A stretch of 64,000 nucleotides of DNA. Origin: Paenibacillus aquistagni. Lineage in GTDB: Bacteria; Bacillota; Bacilli; Paenibacillales; Paenibacillaceae. Below, piece after piece: positions 51,728 through 60,805 of this stretch. The first letter of the stretch is position 1; the number at the start of each line of letters is the position of its first letter. Both the position numbers and the translations under genes were made by a program. Location: NCBI RefSeq assembly GCF_900177815.1, contig NZ_FXAZ01000001.1:1302001-1366000 (forward strand), written 5' to 3'. The notes under the pieces are model-generated. The model saw only the letters and a list, made by a program, of their open reading frames with translations. It ran no database searches and had not been told where the DNA came from.

Positions 51728-53587
51728 ATGGTGAAAATGACACCAGATGAGTTAAGAAAATCATATATTGATTTTATGAAAGGAATAGGGGCTAGCCAAG
51801 TGCCCTCTTCTTGCTTGTTACCAGAAAATGATCCCTCAACGTTGTTTACAGGAAGTGGAATGCAACCTATGGTTCCCTATTTATTGGGGGAAAAGCATCC
51901 GATAGGTAATGAGATTGCTAATATTCAGAAGTGTTTAAGGACAGTGGATATTGATGAAGTAGGAGATACATCGCATCTGACATTTTTTGAAATGATAGGT
52001 CGATGGGAGTTTAAAGCAAATGAAACTAACTATAAGAAAAAGCAAATCGATGCCATTTGGAATTGGCATATTAACGAATTAGGAATTGATCCTGGCAGGC
52101 TGTATATCAGTGCTTTTATAGGAAGTGATGATTTGAATATACAGAAAGATACGGAAGCCATTCAAATCTGGTCAGAAAAATTCAAATCAGTTGGTATAGA
52201 ACCTATCATTGAAGATGATCCCTATCAATATGGGACATCTAGAGGTGGAAAAATATTCTTATACGATGAAAAAGAAAATTGGTGGAGTCGATCCGGAAGT
52301 CCATTTGATATGCCTGTTGGTGAACCGGGTGGGCCTGATAGTGAAATGTTCTATGATCTTGAACCAGGCGGTGATTCACTGGATCATCCTGCTTCTGTAA
52401 GCGAGAGGTTTTTAGAAATTGGGAACAACGTATTTATGTGTTACAAAAAAGAAAACAAAGGATTTGTAAAAATGCAAAATCCCAATATTGATTATGGAGG
52501 CGGATTAGAAAGGGTTGCAGCAGCCCTTAATGGTGACAAGGATATTTATAATACGGCTTTCTTCCTTAATCCCAAGAAAAAATTGATGGAGTTAAGTGGT
52601 AAACAATATACTGACGATTTAAAGTCGTTTAGAATCATACTTGATCATGTGAGAGCGGCTACTTTTCTAATTAATGATGGTGCTGAGCCAGCTAATAGTG
52701 ATGCAGGGTATATAACAAGAAGGTTATTAAGAAGGGCAATTCGTGCAGGTAAAAAAATTGGTATACAAGGAAGATTTGTAGGTGAGTTGTCTGAAGTTTA
52801 TATAGATGAAGCAACAGCGTATGAAGATTTGATCGGTAACAAAAAGAAAGTTATCGAAATCGTAAATAAGGAAGAAAATCTTTTCTATAGAACATTACAG
52901 CAAGGAGAATTTGAAATACAAAAACATCTTAAGAATAAGGGTAAAGTTACAGGTGCAGATGCCTTTTATTTTTACGAAACATATGGGTTTCCCTTGGAGT
53001 TAACGGAAGAGTTTCTAACTGAAAGTGGATATAGCATGGAGGACAAGGCGTCTTATATAGAAGCGGCAAAGAAACATGCTGAAAAGAGCAGAACTGCTTC
53101 TGCGGGCAAATTTAAAGGTGGATTAGCTGAACATTCAGCAGATACAACTGCACTGCACACGATATCTCATTTATTACTTGCTGGTTTAAGGGAAGTTTTA
53201 GGTGATCATGTTCATCAACAAGGAAGTAATATTACTTCAGAACGATTACGGTTTGACTTCAACCATGATGAAAAACTTACGCCAGAGCAAATAGCTGAGG
53301 TGGAAAAGTATGTGAATGATGCGATCTCATCAAAAGCAGTTACCTATATTTCAGAGATGCCTAAAATTGAAGCGAAAGAAAGTAATGTTGAAGGGAATTT
53401 TTGGGATAAATATCCGGATATCGTTAAGGTGTATACAATCAAAGATAACGAAGGGAAAGTCTGGAGTCGAGAAGTATGTGGAGGACCTCATGTAGAAGAT
53501 ACAACAAACTTAGGAAAGTTCAGTATTAAAAAAGAACAATCTTCTGCTGCTGGAGTTAGAAGAATTAAAGGAGTAATTATTAAATAG
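51728..53587 (+). CDS. Short alanyl-tRNA synthetase paralogue
   Basis: A 619-residue AlaRS. The class II catalytic core has FTGSGMQPMVPYLLG and THLTFFEMIGRWEF, the tRNA-recognition region has HVRAATFLINDG and YITRRLLRRAIR, and the editing domain has zinc motifs HTISH and CGGPH. Standard bacterial AlaRS is about 875 residues; the C-terminal coiled-coil/C-Ala domain is absent. It should charge tRNA-Ala and edit Ser/Gly. It is probably an accessory copy, since housekeeping alaS is expected elsewhere. ATG 51728 follows GGAGG. It is T-box controlled. Confidence 0.9.
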   Translation: MVKMTPDELRKSYIDFMKGIGASQVPSSCLLPENDPSTLFTGSGMQPMVPYLLGEKHPIGNEIANIQKCLRTVDIDEVGDTSHLTFFEMIGRWEFKANETNYKKKQIDAIWNWHINELGIDPGRLYISAFIGSDDLNIQKDTEAIQIWSEKFKSVGIEPIIEDDPYQYGTSRGGKIFLYDEKENWWSRSGSPFDMPVGEPGGPDSEMFYDLEPGGDSLDHPASVSERFLEIGNNVFMCYKKENKGFVKMQNPNIDYGGGLERVAAALNGDKDIYNTAFFLNPKKKLMELSGKQYTDDLKSFRIILDHVRAATFLINDGAEPANSDAGYITRRLLRRAIRAGKKIGIQGRFVGELSEVYIDEATAYEDLIGNKKKVIEIVNKEENLFYRTLQQGEFEIQKHLKNKGKVTGADAFYFYETYGFPLELTEEFLTESGYSMEDKASYIEAAKKHAEKSRTASAGKFKGGLAEHSADTTALHTISHLLLAGLREVLGDHVHQQGSNITSERLRFDFNHDEKLTPEQIAEVEKYVNDAISSKAVTYISEMPKIEAKESNVEGNFWDKYPDIVKVYTIKDNEGKVWSREVCGGPHVEDTTNLGKFSIKKEQSSAAGVRRIKGVIIK

Positions 53588-54018
53588 TTTCCATATAAAG
53601 GAACAATAGCTGATGCTTTAGGATTGCCATTTGTAACAACGATATGAGTTGCCGAGATCCAGGATGAATGATAAATTCGGAAATCGAAGAGGGTTTGACA
53701 TCGCTTGGCCATTCCGTTGGCGGTACCGGAGCACAGTATTCAAAGAAAAAGCAATTCGGATTAAATTCGAATTGCTTTTTTTATTGCAAGAAAGGAGAAC
53801 TTATAAAAAACAGAACGAAAATCGAGCTATATGGCGTATGACACTAAATGAAAACTCAGTAGTTACTAGGCATTAAATCGATTTATATACATATGTACAA
53901 AATACGGGTTTTGTGTAAATGTCATATGTGAAAAATAAATCTCCGTCACAAAAACCACATTTCTGTCCTTTTAACATAATGAACTTCTATATCATAACAA
54001 CATCATTATTATCATTAC
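53588..54018. other. Intergenic region with coding-like fragments
   Basis: Around 53600-53730 two short phrases in different frames (GTIADALGLPFVTTI and EIEEGLTSLGHSVGGTGAQY) look like remains of a frameshifted gene. No family is assigned. A terminator at 53748-53787 follows. The rest is AT-rich without features. Confidence 0.35.
53748..53787 (+). terminator. Terminator downstream of the alaRS region
   Basis: AAAGCAATTCG pairs with CGAATTGCTTT, then a T run. Confidence 0.85.
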
Positions 54019-54054
54019 AAAAGAAACAGCTAACTGTGTCTGATTAGCTGTTTC
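54019..54054 (-). terminator. Terminator of the VOC-protein gene
   Basis: GAAACAGCTAA (54023-54033) and TTAGCTGTTTC (54044-54054) form an 11-base stem. A T-rich tail lies on the minus strand. Confidence 0.85.
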
Positions 54055-54071
54055 GTATCATGTTCACTCAC

Positions 54072-54446
54072 TTATTTCTTTTCCGATACTGCAAAGTAAT
54101 TATCTTCATAATCTGCGAAGTTAAATACTCTCCCTGAAGGAAGCTCCATAATATCTCCAACCTTGATGTTTTTGTTTTGCAAATCGCTGTACAACGCATC
54201 GAATTGGTCCGTGTAATACATGATGGATGGTGTACCTAGATTCATTTCAGGGTTCATCTTGGCAATAAGTTCTTTATTATGCAGCACAATGCTCGTTCCA
54301 GCACCTTTAGGAGCGACTTCGATCCATCTCATTGGACCATTGGTTTCATCTGCGATGACCTCGAAACCCAGTTTTTCTGTCCAAAAATCACGGGAAGCTT
54401 CTTGGTTATTCACATACAACATGACTTGGCCAATTTTGTTAATCAT
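54072..54446 (-). CDS. VOC-superfamily (glyoxalase/bleomycin-resistance-like) protein
   Basis: A 124-residue protein with two beta-alpha-beta-beta-beta modules (begins MINKIGQVMLYVNNQEASRDFWTEKLGF; ends VFNFADYEDNYFAVSEK). Metal ligands are not certain. Members include glyoxalases, dioxygenases and antibiotic-binding proteins, and nothing here decides between them. Start ATG 54446 follows GAGGAGTG. Confidence 0.85.
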   Translation of the reverse strand: MINKIGQVMLYVNNQEASRDFWTEKLGFEVIADETNGPMRWIEVAPKGAGTSIVLHNKELIAKMNPEMNLGTPSIMYYTDQFDALYSDLQNKNIKVGDIMELPSGRVFNFADYEDNYFAVSEKK

Positions 54447-54540
54447 CTCTTAATCACTCCTCTTTTTGGATGGATAAATGCCATTCTTACCTTTCGTTAT
54501 CAAGCTATACCGTCCTCGCAAATACAGGACTATTATTGTT

Positions 54541-54750
54541 TTACATCATTTTTCGGTTGTAAACAACTCTAGTCCAGAAGAAAATAGCACTGCCTATTAA
54601 TAAGATGGTAGATTGCCATCCCGCTTCGCCTTTTGCAAAAAAGTCATACAGTGACCAAATTAATAATGCTGTAGTGTAAAACATAAAAGCATTTTTAGCG
54701 GATTTCTCGTTTTGATACTTTTCCATTTCATCTGCTTTGCGAAATCTCAA
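54541..54750 (-). CDS. Small two-span membrane protein coupled to an XRE regulator
   Basis: A 69-residue protein with two hydrophobic segments (about residues 23-38 and 47-62) and basic ends. It starts at TTG 54750, overlapping the stop of the regulator gene by 4 bases (TTGA), with AAGGAG 8 bases upstream, so translation is coupled. Small membrane proteins paired with HTH_3 regulators are common in Bacillota. Its function is unknown. Confidence 0.7.
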   Translation of the reverse strand: MRFRKADEMEKYQNEKSAKNAFMFYTTALLIWSLYDFFAKGEAGWQSTILLIGSAIFFWTRVVYNRKMM

Positions 54751-54950
54751 TTTGCATTCTCCTTAAAAACAAATAGTTTATCAACAGTGGTCTGAAGACT
54801 AATCGATAATTTGAATGCCAACGATAAGGTCGGATCGTATTTATCATTTTCAATGGCATTAATGGTTTGCCTAGTAACCCCGCATGTAACTGCAAGTTGC
54901 TCCTGGGACATATTCATACTACGTCTTATGTCCTTGATATAGTTCTTCAA
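54747..54950 (-). CDS. XRE-family (HTH_3) transcriptional regulator
   Basis: A 67-residue Cro/CI-type protein: KNYIKDIRRSMNMSQEQLAV, then the recognition segment VTRQTINAIENDKYDPTLSLA. TTG 54950 matches the usual family start. The frame is open to an ATG at 54986, but that lies inside a palindromic operator. It is co-transcribed with the small membrane protein and is probably autoregulated. Confidence 0.82.
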   Translation of the reverse strand: MKNYIKDIRRSMNMSQEQLAVTCGVTRQTINAIENDKYDPTLSLAFKLSISLQTTVDKLFVFKENAN

Positions 54951-54973
54951 TGAACAATCACCCGTCTTGTATG

Positions 54974-54993
54974 ATGTAAAAAACATTTTACAT
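54974..54993 (-). promoter_or_regulatory. Palindromic operator upstream of the XRE regulator
   Basis: ATGTAAAA-AACA-TTTTACAT, a perfect 8-base dyad about 25 bases before the preferred start. Confidence 0.65.
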
Positions 54994-55286
54994 TTAAAAT
55001 TATAAAATGGCCTAGTTAAAATGTCAAATAGTCTTTACATTTCATCTATTCTTCACCATCGATTTTTCGAATACTCCCCCTCCATTCTGAATCAGTATTC
55101 CATCTTCAGTTACAACGCTTCTTTATTTACAATACATCCAAATAAGAAAAATCTGCATGCTCGGTCCGCTCATAGCGAATGTCGTTTATTTAAGAGGTTT
55201 CTCCCCCTTACCTTCGTACATGATTTCATATTTACTGGGTACGATAATCTGTGAATACGGAATCAGATGTTCAAAGGTGTGATCTC
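54994..55286. other. Intergenic region before the germination operon
   Basis: It should contain the promoter of the ger operon, expected to be read by the forespore sigma factor SigG. I could not fix a convincing site by eye and see no gene. Confidence 0.45.
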
Positions 55287-56747
55287 ATGTCATTCTACAG
55301 TGAATCCATAAGAAACAAACTAAAGGAAATCTTGCATTCAGGCGACGGATTTGTTGTCAGAGGCATCGGAAAATCCTTTGCCGTCAGCTATGTTGCAGGC
55401 ATGGTTGATATCCATCAACTGAACATGCATGTGTTAGAATGCTTAACCGATAAGGGACCTGTCGAATCCATCGAGAATGTTAGGGAATGGATTGCTATTG
55501 GTGAGTGTGAAGTGATGCCTTCCCTGCATGAAGCCACAGAGAAGCTCCTGAGCGGATACGCTGTTGTCTCGTTAGCAGGTACTCCCCATATTCTTGTGGT
55601 CAATGTGATGAAAATACCTACTCGAACACCCAGTGTTCCAACGATTGAGTCGACCATCTACGGTCCTGCAATTTCCTTCACAGAGTCCATGGAGCTAAAT
55701 ATTGCCCTGCTTAGATCGTATATCTCAAGCGAGAATCTCATTCAAGAATCCATACAGCTTGCTACAGAGACTAATACGAAAACCAATATCTTTTACATGA
55801 TGGGTACCGAAACGAATCCCTTCATCGACACTATTCGCTCGCGAATGAAAACCTGTCGATTCAAAGGCTTAATTGGAAGTCCAATGCTGCTTCAATTGCT
55901 GCAGGATAATCAATACTCCTTATTTCCAGAAATGAGCCTGTCCGAACGTCCGGACGTCGCAGCTCAAGCGCTGCTTGAAGGCAAGATAGTCATCTTTGTT
56001 GAAGGGAATGCTCAGGTCATCATTGGACCGAACAGCTTCTTTGATTTTTTCTACTCCATTGAGGATCGATATTCGCTGTGGGGAGTCGGTATCTTTAATC
56101 GAACCTTGAGAAGCATGGCTTTTTTTATATCCATTTATTTAACGCCGCTATATGTAGCAGCACTCACCTTTCATTATCAGATGATACCGTTAACGCTAAT
56201 CGTTCCCTTGATTGAATCTCGCACCACCATTCCGTTTCCCCCTTTGCTGGAGACGTTAATCCTAGAAATAACGATTGAATTGCTAAGAGAAGCAGGCGCA
56301 AGGCTGCCAACCAAGGTTGGACAAACGATGAGTATCGTTGGCGCTATCGTGGTTGGGCAAGCTGCAGTAGCTGCAGGCTTCACAAGCAACACGCTAATCA
56401 TGCTTATCGCTCTAGCAGCCTTAGGAACCTTTACAACACCCAACTATCGCATGGGCGCCACTCTTCGAATCATCCGCTTCCCCATGCTGATCGTTGCCGG
56501 AACCCTTGGATTACCGGGTATCGCATTCTTATCTGCTCTGATCATCGTTCATCTCCTACGAATGACGAGCTACGGGAAGCCTTATTTATTTCCGATCTAT
56601 CCTCCGAACAAGGATGGATTCATCAATAACATGCTGTTGACCGCATCTTCTCTTTTTCGTTTCCGTACGGATCTGACCAAAAATAATAGAGCTTCCTTCA
56701 GAACAGCAGCAAGACGATGGTTTAGTTCAAATGAAAAGGACGAATAA
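55287..56747 (+). CDS. gerKA: Spore germination receptor subunit A (GerA/GerKA family)
   Basis: A 486-residue GerA-type subunit. The N-terminal soluble region is about 1-260 (IHQLNMHVLECL, ALLEGKIVIFVEGN) and the C-terminal half has several membrane segments with the family motif (YVAALTFHYQMIP, PNYRMGATLRIIRFPM). With the B and C subunits it forms an inner-membrane nutrient receptor in spores. ATG 55287 follows AAAGGTG; a GTG at 55251 is in frame. The next gene begins 2 bases after the stop. The germinant is unknown. Confidence 0.9.
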   Translation: MSFYSESIRNKLKEILHSGDGFVVRGIGKSFAVSYVAGMVDIHQLNMHVLECLTDKGPVESIENVREWIAIGECEVMPSLHEATEKLLSGYAVVSLAGTPHILVVNVMKIPTRTPSVPTIESTIYGPAISFTESMELNIALLRSYISSENLIQESIQLATETNTKTNIFYMMGTETNPFIDTIRSRMKTCRFKGLIGSPMLLQLLQDNQYSLFPEMSLSERPDVAAQALLEGKIVIFVEGNAQVIIGPNSFFDFFYSIEDRYSLWGVGIFNRTLRSMAFFISIYLTPLYVAALTFHYQMIPLTLIVPLIESRTTIPFPPLLETLILEITIELLREAGARLPTKVGQTMSIVGAIVVGQAAVAAGFTSNTLIMLIALAALGTFTTPNYRMGATLRIIRFPMLIVAGTLGLPGIAFLSALIIVHLLRMTSYGKPYLFPIYPPNKDGFINNMLLTASSLFRFRTDLTKNNRASFRTAARRWFSSNEKDE

Positions 56748-56749
56748 CG

Positions 56750-57892
56750 ATGAAAATCAATGATGTCCCGAGGAAGAATTTACAGTTCCATGCCTTTCTC
56801 TTGTTCTTCGCAATAAGCAGCGCGCAGATCGGTGTAGGTATCTTCAGCTTTCAGCGGTCCATCTTTCAAGCATGCGGCCATATTGCATGGATCGCGGTCA
56901 TCATTGCCGGGCTCATTGCACATTTGATTCTCTGGTCGATCATTAAAATATTGCAGAAATATGAGTCCGCTGATTTGTTCGGCATTCATTATGATATCTT
57001 CGGCAAGTATGCTGGTGTCGTACTGAATATTTTGTTTCTCTTTCAATATATTTGCACTATTGTGGCCATCATGAGAAATTACATCGAGATCATTCAGGTG
57101 TGGATCTTCCCAGATATCCCTTCTTGGGTGGTAATCATTTTGTTGTCGATTCTCACCTTCTATACGAGCTCTGGCGGGATTCGGGTTATTCTTGGCGTAT
57201 GTGTGATTCAATTCACCATCATTCTGATGACAGTACTATTGTCCTTCTCTCCCCTAGAATATGCGGTATGGAATCAACTGCTTCCTATTGAGGTCGACAA
57301 CATCAAGGAACTTATAAACGGGGTCATGAGGATGGGCTTCAGCCTTGCTGGATTCGAAGTTGTTTGGTTCTTGTATCCATTTGTTAGAAACAAACAAAAG
57401 GCAATGCTGCACGCTCATCATAGTCTTGGCTTCACTAATATTGTCTATCTCTTTTTAACCATCGTCTCTCTTGTTTATTTCTCTGCAGATCAGCTGCAGG
57501 AAGGGCTATGGCCTTCCATCGATATTCTGAAGATTGTGAAATACACCTATTTGGAGCGAATAGAGTTTATTGTGATATCCATTTGGATGGTGGTGACAAT
57601 GTCAGGATTAGCGCTCTTTATCTGGATCATAGGCAGAGGCTGCAAGCGAATGTGGAACCTTAAACCCAACATGATTGCGATTATTACACTGATGCTTGCT
57701 TTTGTGGCCAACATCAATATAGATGAACATGTCGAGATCAAGCAATTGAATGCGTTCATAGGCATGCAGGTCATTGCCTCAACCTTTATCTATCCCGTGC
57801 TTCTCAGTTTTATTGTGATGATTGTCCATTCCTATAGACAGCGGAAAAATAATGAAGGAGGCCAACAGCATGAAAGCATGGAGGACATTTAG
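56750..57892 (+). CDS. gerKB: Spore germination receptor subunit B (GerB/GerKB family permease)
   Basis: A 380-residue membrane protein with about ten hydrophobic segments and an amino-acid-permease-like fold (APC superfamily), beginning with AISSAQIGVGIFSFQR and continuing with FSLAGFEVVWFLYPF. It probably binds the germinant. It is the middle gene of the ger operon, and the following C-subunit start overlaps its end by 23 bases. Confidence 0.9.
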   Translation: MKINDVPRKNLQFHAFLLFFAISSAQIGVGIFSFQRSIFQACGHIAWIAVIIAGLIAHLILWSIIKILQKYESADLFGIHYDIFGKYAGVVLNILFLFQYICTIVAIMRNYIEIIQVWIFPDIPSWVVIILLSILTFYTSSGGIRVILGVCVIQFTIILMTVLLSFSPLEYAVWNQLLPIEVDNIKELINGVMRMGFSLAGFEVVWFLYPFVRNKQKAMLHAHHSLGFTNIVYLFLTIVSLVYFSADQLQEGLWPSIDILKIVKYTYLERIEFIVISIWMVVTMSGLALFIWIIGRGCKRMWNLKPNMIAIITLMLAFVANINIDEHVEIKQLNAFIGMQVIASTFIYPVLLSFIVMIVHSYRQRKNNEGGQQHESMEDI

Positions 57893-59018
57893 CGTCGCGC
57901 TGATCGCCATATCCATGCTGACAGCCTGCATGAAAACCAATATTATCGAGGAGATATCCATCGTTGTTGCACTTGGATTTGATGTGAACAAAGATCAGAC
58001 CTTTCGTGTAACCTCAAGCTTTTTGGAATCTCAAACCGAACCAAAATTAAATAAAGAACGAAGCGTGTCCGTTCATACGAAAACAAGCCAAGGCGCTCAG
58101 CAATTATTTACTCAAAGAGTCGGATACGAGCTTGCATATGGTCAAATACGAGTACTGCTGCTTGATCCGAAGCTCTTCGAGGCCCAAAAAGCGAATGAGA
58201 TTCAGCTGCTAAGCCGCGATCCTCTATACGGTGATATGATCAAGATCGTGATAGCAGACCAAGGTGCAGCTGATATCCTTGAACATCGCTACAACTCAAT
58301 CCCAAACATAGGGACATATCTCAACAATATGTTAGACCATAACACCAATAAAAGTTGGAGCCCTGTTATGACTATGCACGAATTCTCAAAAGACAAGAGT
58401 GAGGACTTGTATCGTGAAAAGGTCATTCCAATCATGGAGCGGCAAGGAGAGGAAATTGAAATAACGGGTTCGGCTTTGCTTCAAAACAGCCAAATTGTGG
58501 GCAGAGCAAGCGCGCAGGAGTCCTTTTATATCAAATCACTTAGAGGAGAGGATGCTGAGTTTCCTTATGAAGTCTTTTTTACGAAGCAACAGCTAATAGA
58601 AAGCGGCATGATCCATCACTTTCCTCGAAACGAGAACGTGCAAGATGTAAGTCTGGCATTCAAGATCATTAACAGCAAGGGCCATATTCACGTCACCGAC
58701 CTTGATAAGCTGGAGTTTAAGGCGACTGTCAATGTGGAAATTGATATCCAGGGCATCTCGGAATATTACAACTTCCAGGATTCAAGAGCCATTGCAGCGT
58801 TGAAAAAACAATTGCGTTCTACCCTTACCACTCATTTGCAGCAGGTGTTGGATAAAATAAAACAGGTGAATTCCGACTGTGTCGGCTTCAGTGAGCGCTA
58901 TCGAAGCATGATCCCCCATTCCAAGCTGCAGCAAACAAATTGGATAGAACTCTTCCCTACTTCAACCTTGCAGGGAGATGTCAACATTAAGCTGATTCGC
59001 ACAGGGACGAAGGAATGA
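57870..59018 (+). CDS. gerKC: Spore germination receptor lipoprotein subunit C (Ger(x)C family)
   Basis: A 382-residue lipoprotein. The signal peptide ends in the lipobox LTAC, with Cys near residue 20. Typical GerAC regions follow (IVVALGFDVNKDQTFRVTSS, TGSALLQNSQIVG). ATG 57870 follows AAGGAGG and overlaps the end of gerKB, indicating coupled translation. It completes a three-gene germinant receptor. Confidence 0.92.
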   Translation: MKAWRTFSVALIAISMLTACMKTNIIEEISIVVALGFDVNKDQTFRVTSSFLESQTEPKLNKERSVSVHTKTSQGAQQLFTQRVGYELAYGQIRVLLLDPKLFEAQKANEIQLLSRDPLYGDMIKIVIADQGAADILEHRYNSIPNIGTYLNNMLDHNTNKSWSPVMTMHEFSKDKSEDLYREKVIPIMERQGEEIEITGSALLQNSQIVGRASAQESFYIKSLRGEDAEFPYEVFFTKQQLIESGMIHHFPRNENVQDVSLAFKIINSKGHIHVTDLDKLEFKATVNVEIDIQGISEYYNFQDSRAIAALKKQLRSTLTTHLQQVLDKIKQVNSDCVGFSERYRSMIPHSKLQQTNWIELFPTSTLQGDVNIKLIRTGTKE

Positions 59019-59043
59019 GGAGAATGCTCTGCATGCTCCTCTT
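59016..59043 (+). terminator. Weak hairpin after the ger operon
   Basis: GAGGAG and CTCCTC arms with an inner TGC/GCA pairing. The T tract is short. Confidence 0.45.
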
Positions 59044-59205
59044 TCATACGGAAAAGCAAGCATAGCCTATGGACAGCAATAAAATAATGAACAATAGCGC
59101 AATACTTACCCTTATCACTTTTCTCATCATTACCTCCGGTTGTTGAACAGGGTGGATTCCGTTCCAATTGTCGTCATCCTCATCATATAACAAGGAGATG
59201 TCCAA
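59044..59205 (-). CDS. Possible 53-residue membrane protein
   Basis: An uninterrupted minus-strand frame with acidic, protein-like text (LLYDEDDDNWNGIHPVQQPE) followed by a basic stretch and one transmembrane segment (VSIALLFIILLLSIGYACF). TTG 59205 is the first usable start but lacks an RBS. The internal ATG-ATG after GGAGGTA would give only the 28-residue membrane segment. It may be a small real gene or a truncated one. Family unknown. Confidence 0.4.
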   Translation of the reverse strand: MDISLLYDEDDDNWNGIHPVQQPEVMMRKVIRVSIALLFIILLLSIGYACFSV

Positions 59206-59357
59206 AGGGTTATGAAAAGATTAAGCGATTCATAGCTGCGATAACTTGACGAACCTCTTCCGCTTATTTGGATTGCGTTGATAGGATATGTTGTTCCTGA
59301 CAGCTGTCTATTTACGTCTTCAAAGGTGATTAGGCGTAATCCGATGAGCTCAATTCT
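59206..59357. other. Intergenic remainder before the pentapeptide gene
   Basis: I see no gene or strong signal. Confidence 0.4.
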
Positions 59358-60236
59358 TTATATGACCGTGACTTTTGACAAGTCTGCAACCCATAAGCTT
59401 TTGAGCGCAGCATAGGTCAGCTTATCCATTGTTGCGCCGTCAAAGCAGACGGTTTTGAAGTCTAGGTAAGATTTGTTGGTTACGGAAAAAGGCAGACGGA
59501 AGGAGACATTCTTGAGTGTCGCTCCCCTAAACGAAGCGTCATTCAGTGCAGATTTGTCAAACTTGACACCAATGAAGGTCTGTCCCTCAAAACACATTCC
59601 ACGCAGGTCAGATTTATTGAAATCCACCCCACTGAAGACACATCGATTAAAAATGGTTTTCTTTAGGTCAGTCTTGGTCAGCGTAACGTCAGTCAACGTA
59701 ACGTCTGTGAATGCAGCACCTTCTAACCCTGATATGCTGAAGCTGGTACGTACAAGGATTGATTTATTGAATCTTGCCCCCGTAAGATCAGAGTTCGAAA
59801 AGCTGCAGTCTGTCAGATTGGCGCTGTCAAAATTGGCTTCCCTTACATTGCTGGTTGAAAACGAGGTTCCGGTCAAGTCAGCTCCGGCAAAGTCGGCTCC
59901 GCACAACGCGGCCACTTTGAATTCGCCTTTGTGTAAAATAACGCCCGCGAAGTCACTCTCTTGCAGATCGATCGCACGTAGGTTGATTCGCACCTGGCGC
60001 TCCAGCGAGCGGGAGAGATTCGCCACCTCAAGTACCGTTTGCTCAATATCTCCGATACTGTCAATTGTCATCGCAAAAGCCGTATCATCATCTTTGCCCT
60101 CCGCTTTAAGATCATGATATCGCTCCTGCAAATCAGAGAGCAGGTCAGCCTTTAATTCGTCGACAGTCTTTACCCCATCGTACGGTGTAAAGACGCTGTT
60201 CAGATAATCCGTTAGCTTCTGATTCATGCCATCCAT
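59358..60236 (-). CDS. Pentapeptide-repeat protein with a helical N-terminal module
   Basis: A 292-residue protein. Residues 1-75 form a helical module (FTPYDGVKTVDELKADLLSD, AFAMTIDSIGDIEQTV) like the N-terminal region of DUF1700/permease-prefix proteins. From about residue 85 on there is a long right-handed beta-helix of A(D/N)LxX repeats (CGADFAGADLTGTSF, NFDSANLTDCSF). Pentapeptide proteins can protect gyrase (Qnr/MfpA), but many have no known role. It is 4 bases downstream of the PadR gene, so probably PadR-regulated. Confidence 0.85.
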   Translation of the reverse strand: MDGMNQKLTDYLNSVFTPYDGVKTVDELKADLLSDLQERYHDLKAEGKDDDTAFAMTIDSIGDIEQTVLEVANLSRSLERQVRINLRAIDLQESDFAGVILHKGEFKVAALCGADFAGADLTGTSFSTSNVREANFDSANLTDCSFSNSDLTGARFNKSILVRTSFSISGLEGAAFTDVTLTDVTLTKTDLKKTIFNRCVFSGVDFNKSDLRGMCFEGQTFIGVKFDKSALNDASFRGATLKNVSFRLPFSVTNKSYLDFKTVCFDGATMDKLTYAALKSLWVADLSKVTVI

Positions 60237-60240
60237 CTCC

Positions 60241-60570
60241 TTATAATAAGTTTTCTAATACGCGCTTGGCATACTCCCAATTCCTTTTATTGCGGGTGTA
60301 AGTGTCCCGGCCTTTGTTCGTAATCCTGTAATACTTGCGTCGTCCTCCCTGTGTCTCATCGCCCCAATACCATTCGATATCCCCATCTGCCTGAAGACGC
60401 CGGAAGCTCGAGTACATCGTTGCTTCCTTCAACTCATATTCGCCTCCTGAGCGCTCAGCAATCAGCTTGACGACCTCATAGCCATAGCGATCAGCTTCGG
60501 ACAAGAGCCGTAAAATCATCGTATCCGTATGTCCACGCAACAGGTCGGACGTGATCTTGTTCTCGCTCAT
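60241..60570 (-). CDS. PadR-family transcriptional regulator
   Basis: A 109-residue PadR winged-helix protein (LLRGHTDTMILRLLSEADRY, LKEATMYSSFRRLQADGDIE, GGRRKYYRITNKG). It would repress its own operon with the pentapeptide protein, 4 bases downstream. The inducer is unknown. Confidence 0.9.
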   Translation of the reverse strand: MSENKITSDLLRGHTDTMILRLLSEADRYGYEVVKLIAERSGGEYELKEATMYSSFRRLQADGDIEWYWGDETQGGRRKYYRITNKGRDTYTRNKRNWEYAKRVLENLL

Positions 60571-60732
60571 TCAATCACCTCCACATTTGCATGATACATC
60601 ATATTACTATGACAGTCAAAGTACTAGTTCGGTTAAATCTTATTGAAGAAATACATGCGGAGTATTCCGATCTCAAAAGCCTAATCAAAATCCCAAGAAC
60701 AGAACGGGAGGCAGAAGGTCCAAATACGACAA

Positions 60733-60768
60733 AGAAGCTCCTCTTTGACCGTTGCAAGAGGAGCTTCT
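60733..60768. terminator. Hairpin downstream of the DUF1801 gene
   Basis: AGAAGCTCCTCTT pairs perfectly with AAGAGGAGCTTCT across a 10-base loop. It probably ends the minus-strand gene that stops at 60806. Confidence 0.65.
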
Positions 60769-60805
60769 ACAAGAATTCAATTTTTTTCCTAGAAAGAGTA
60801 TTGCC

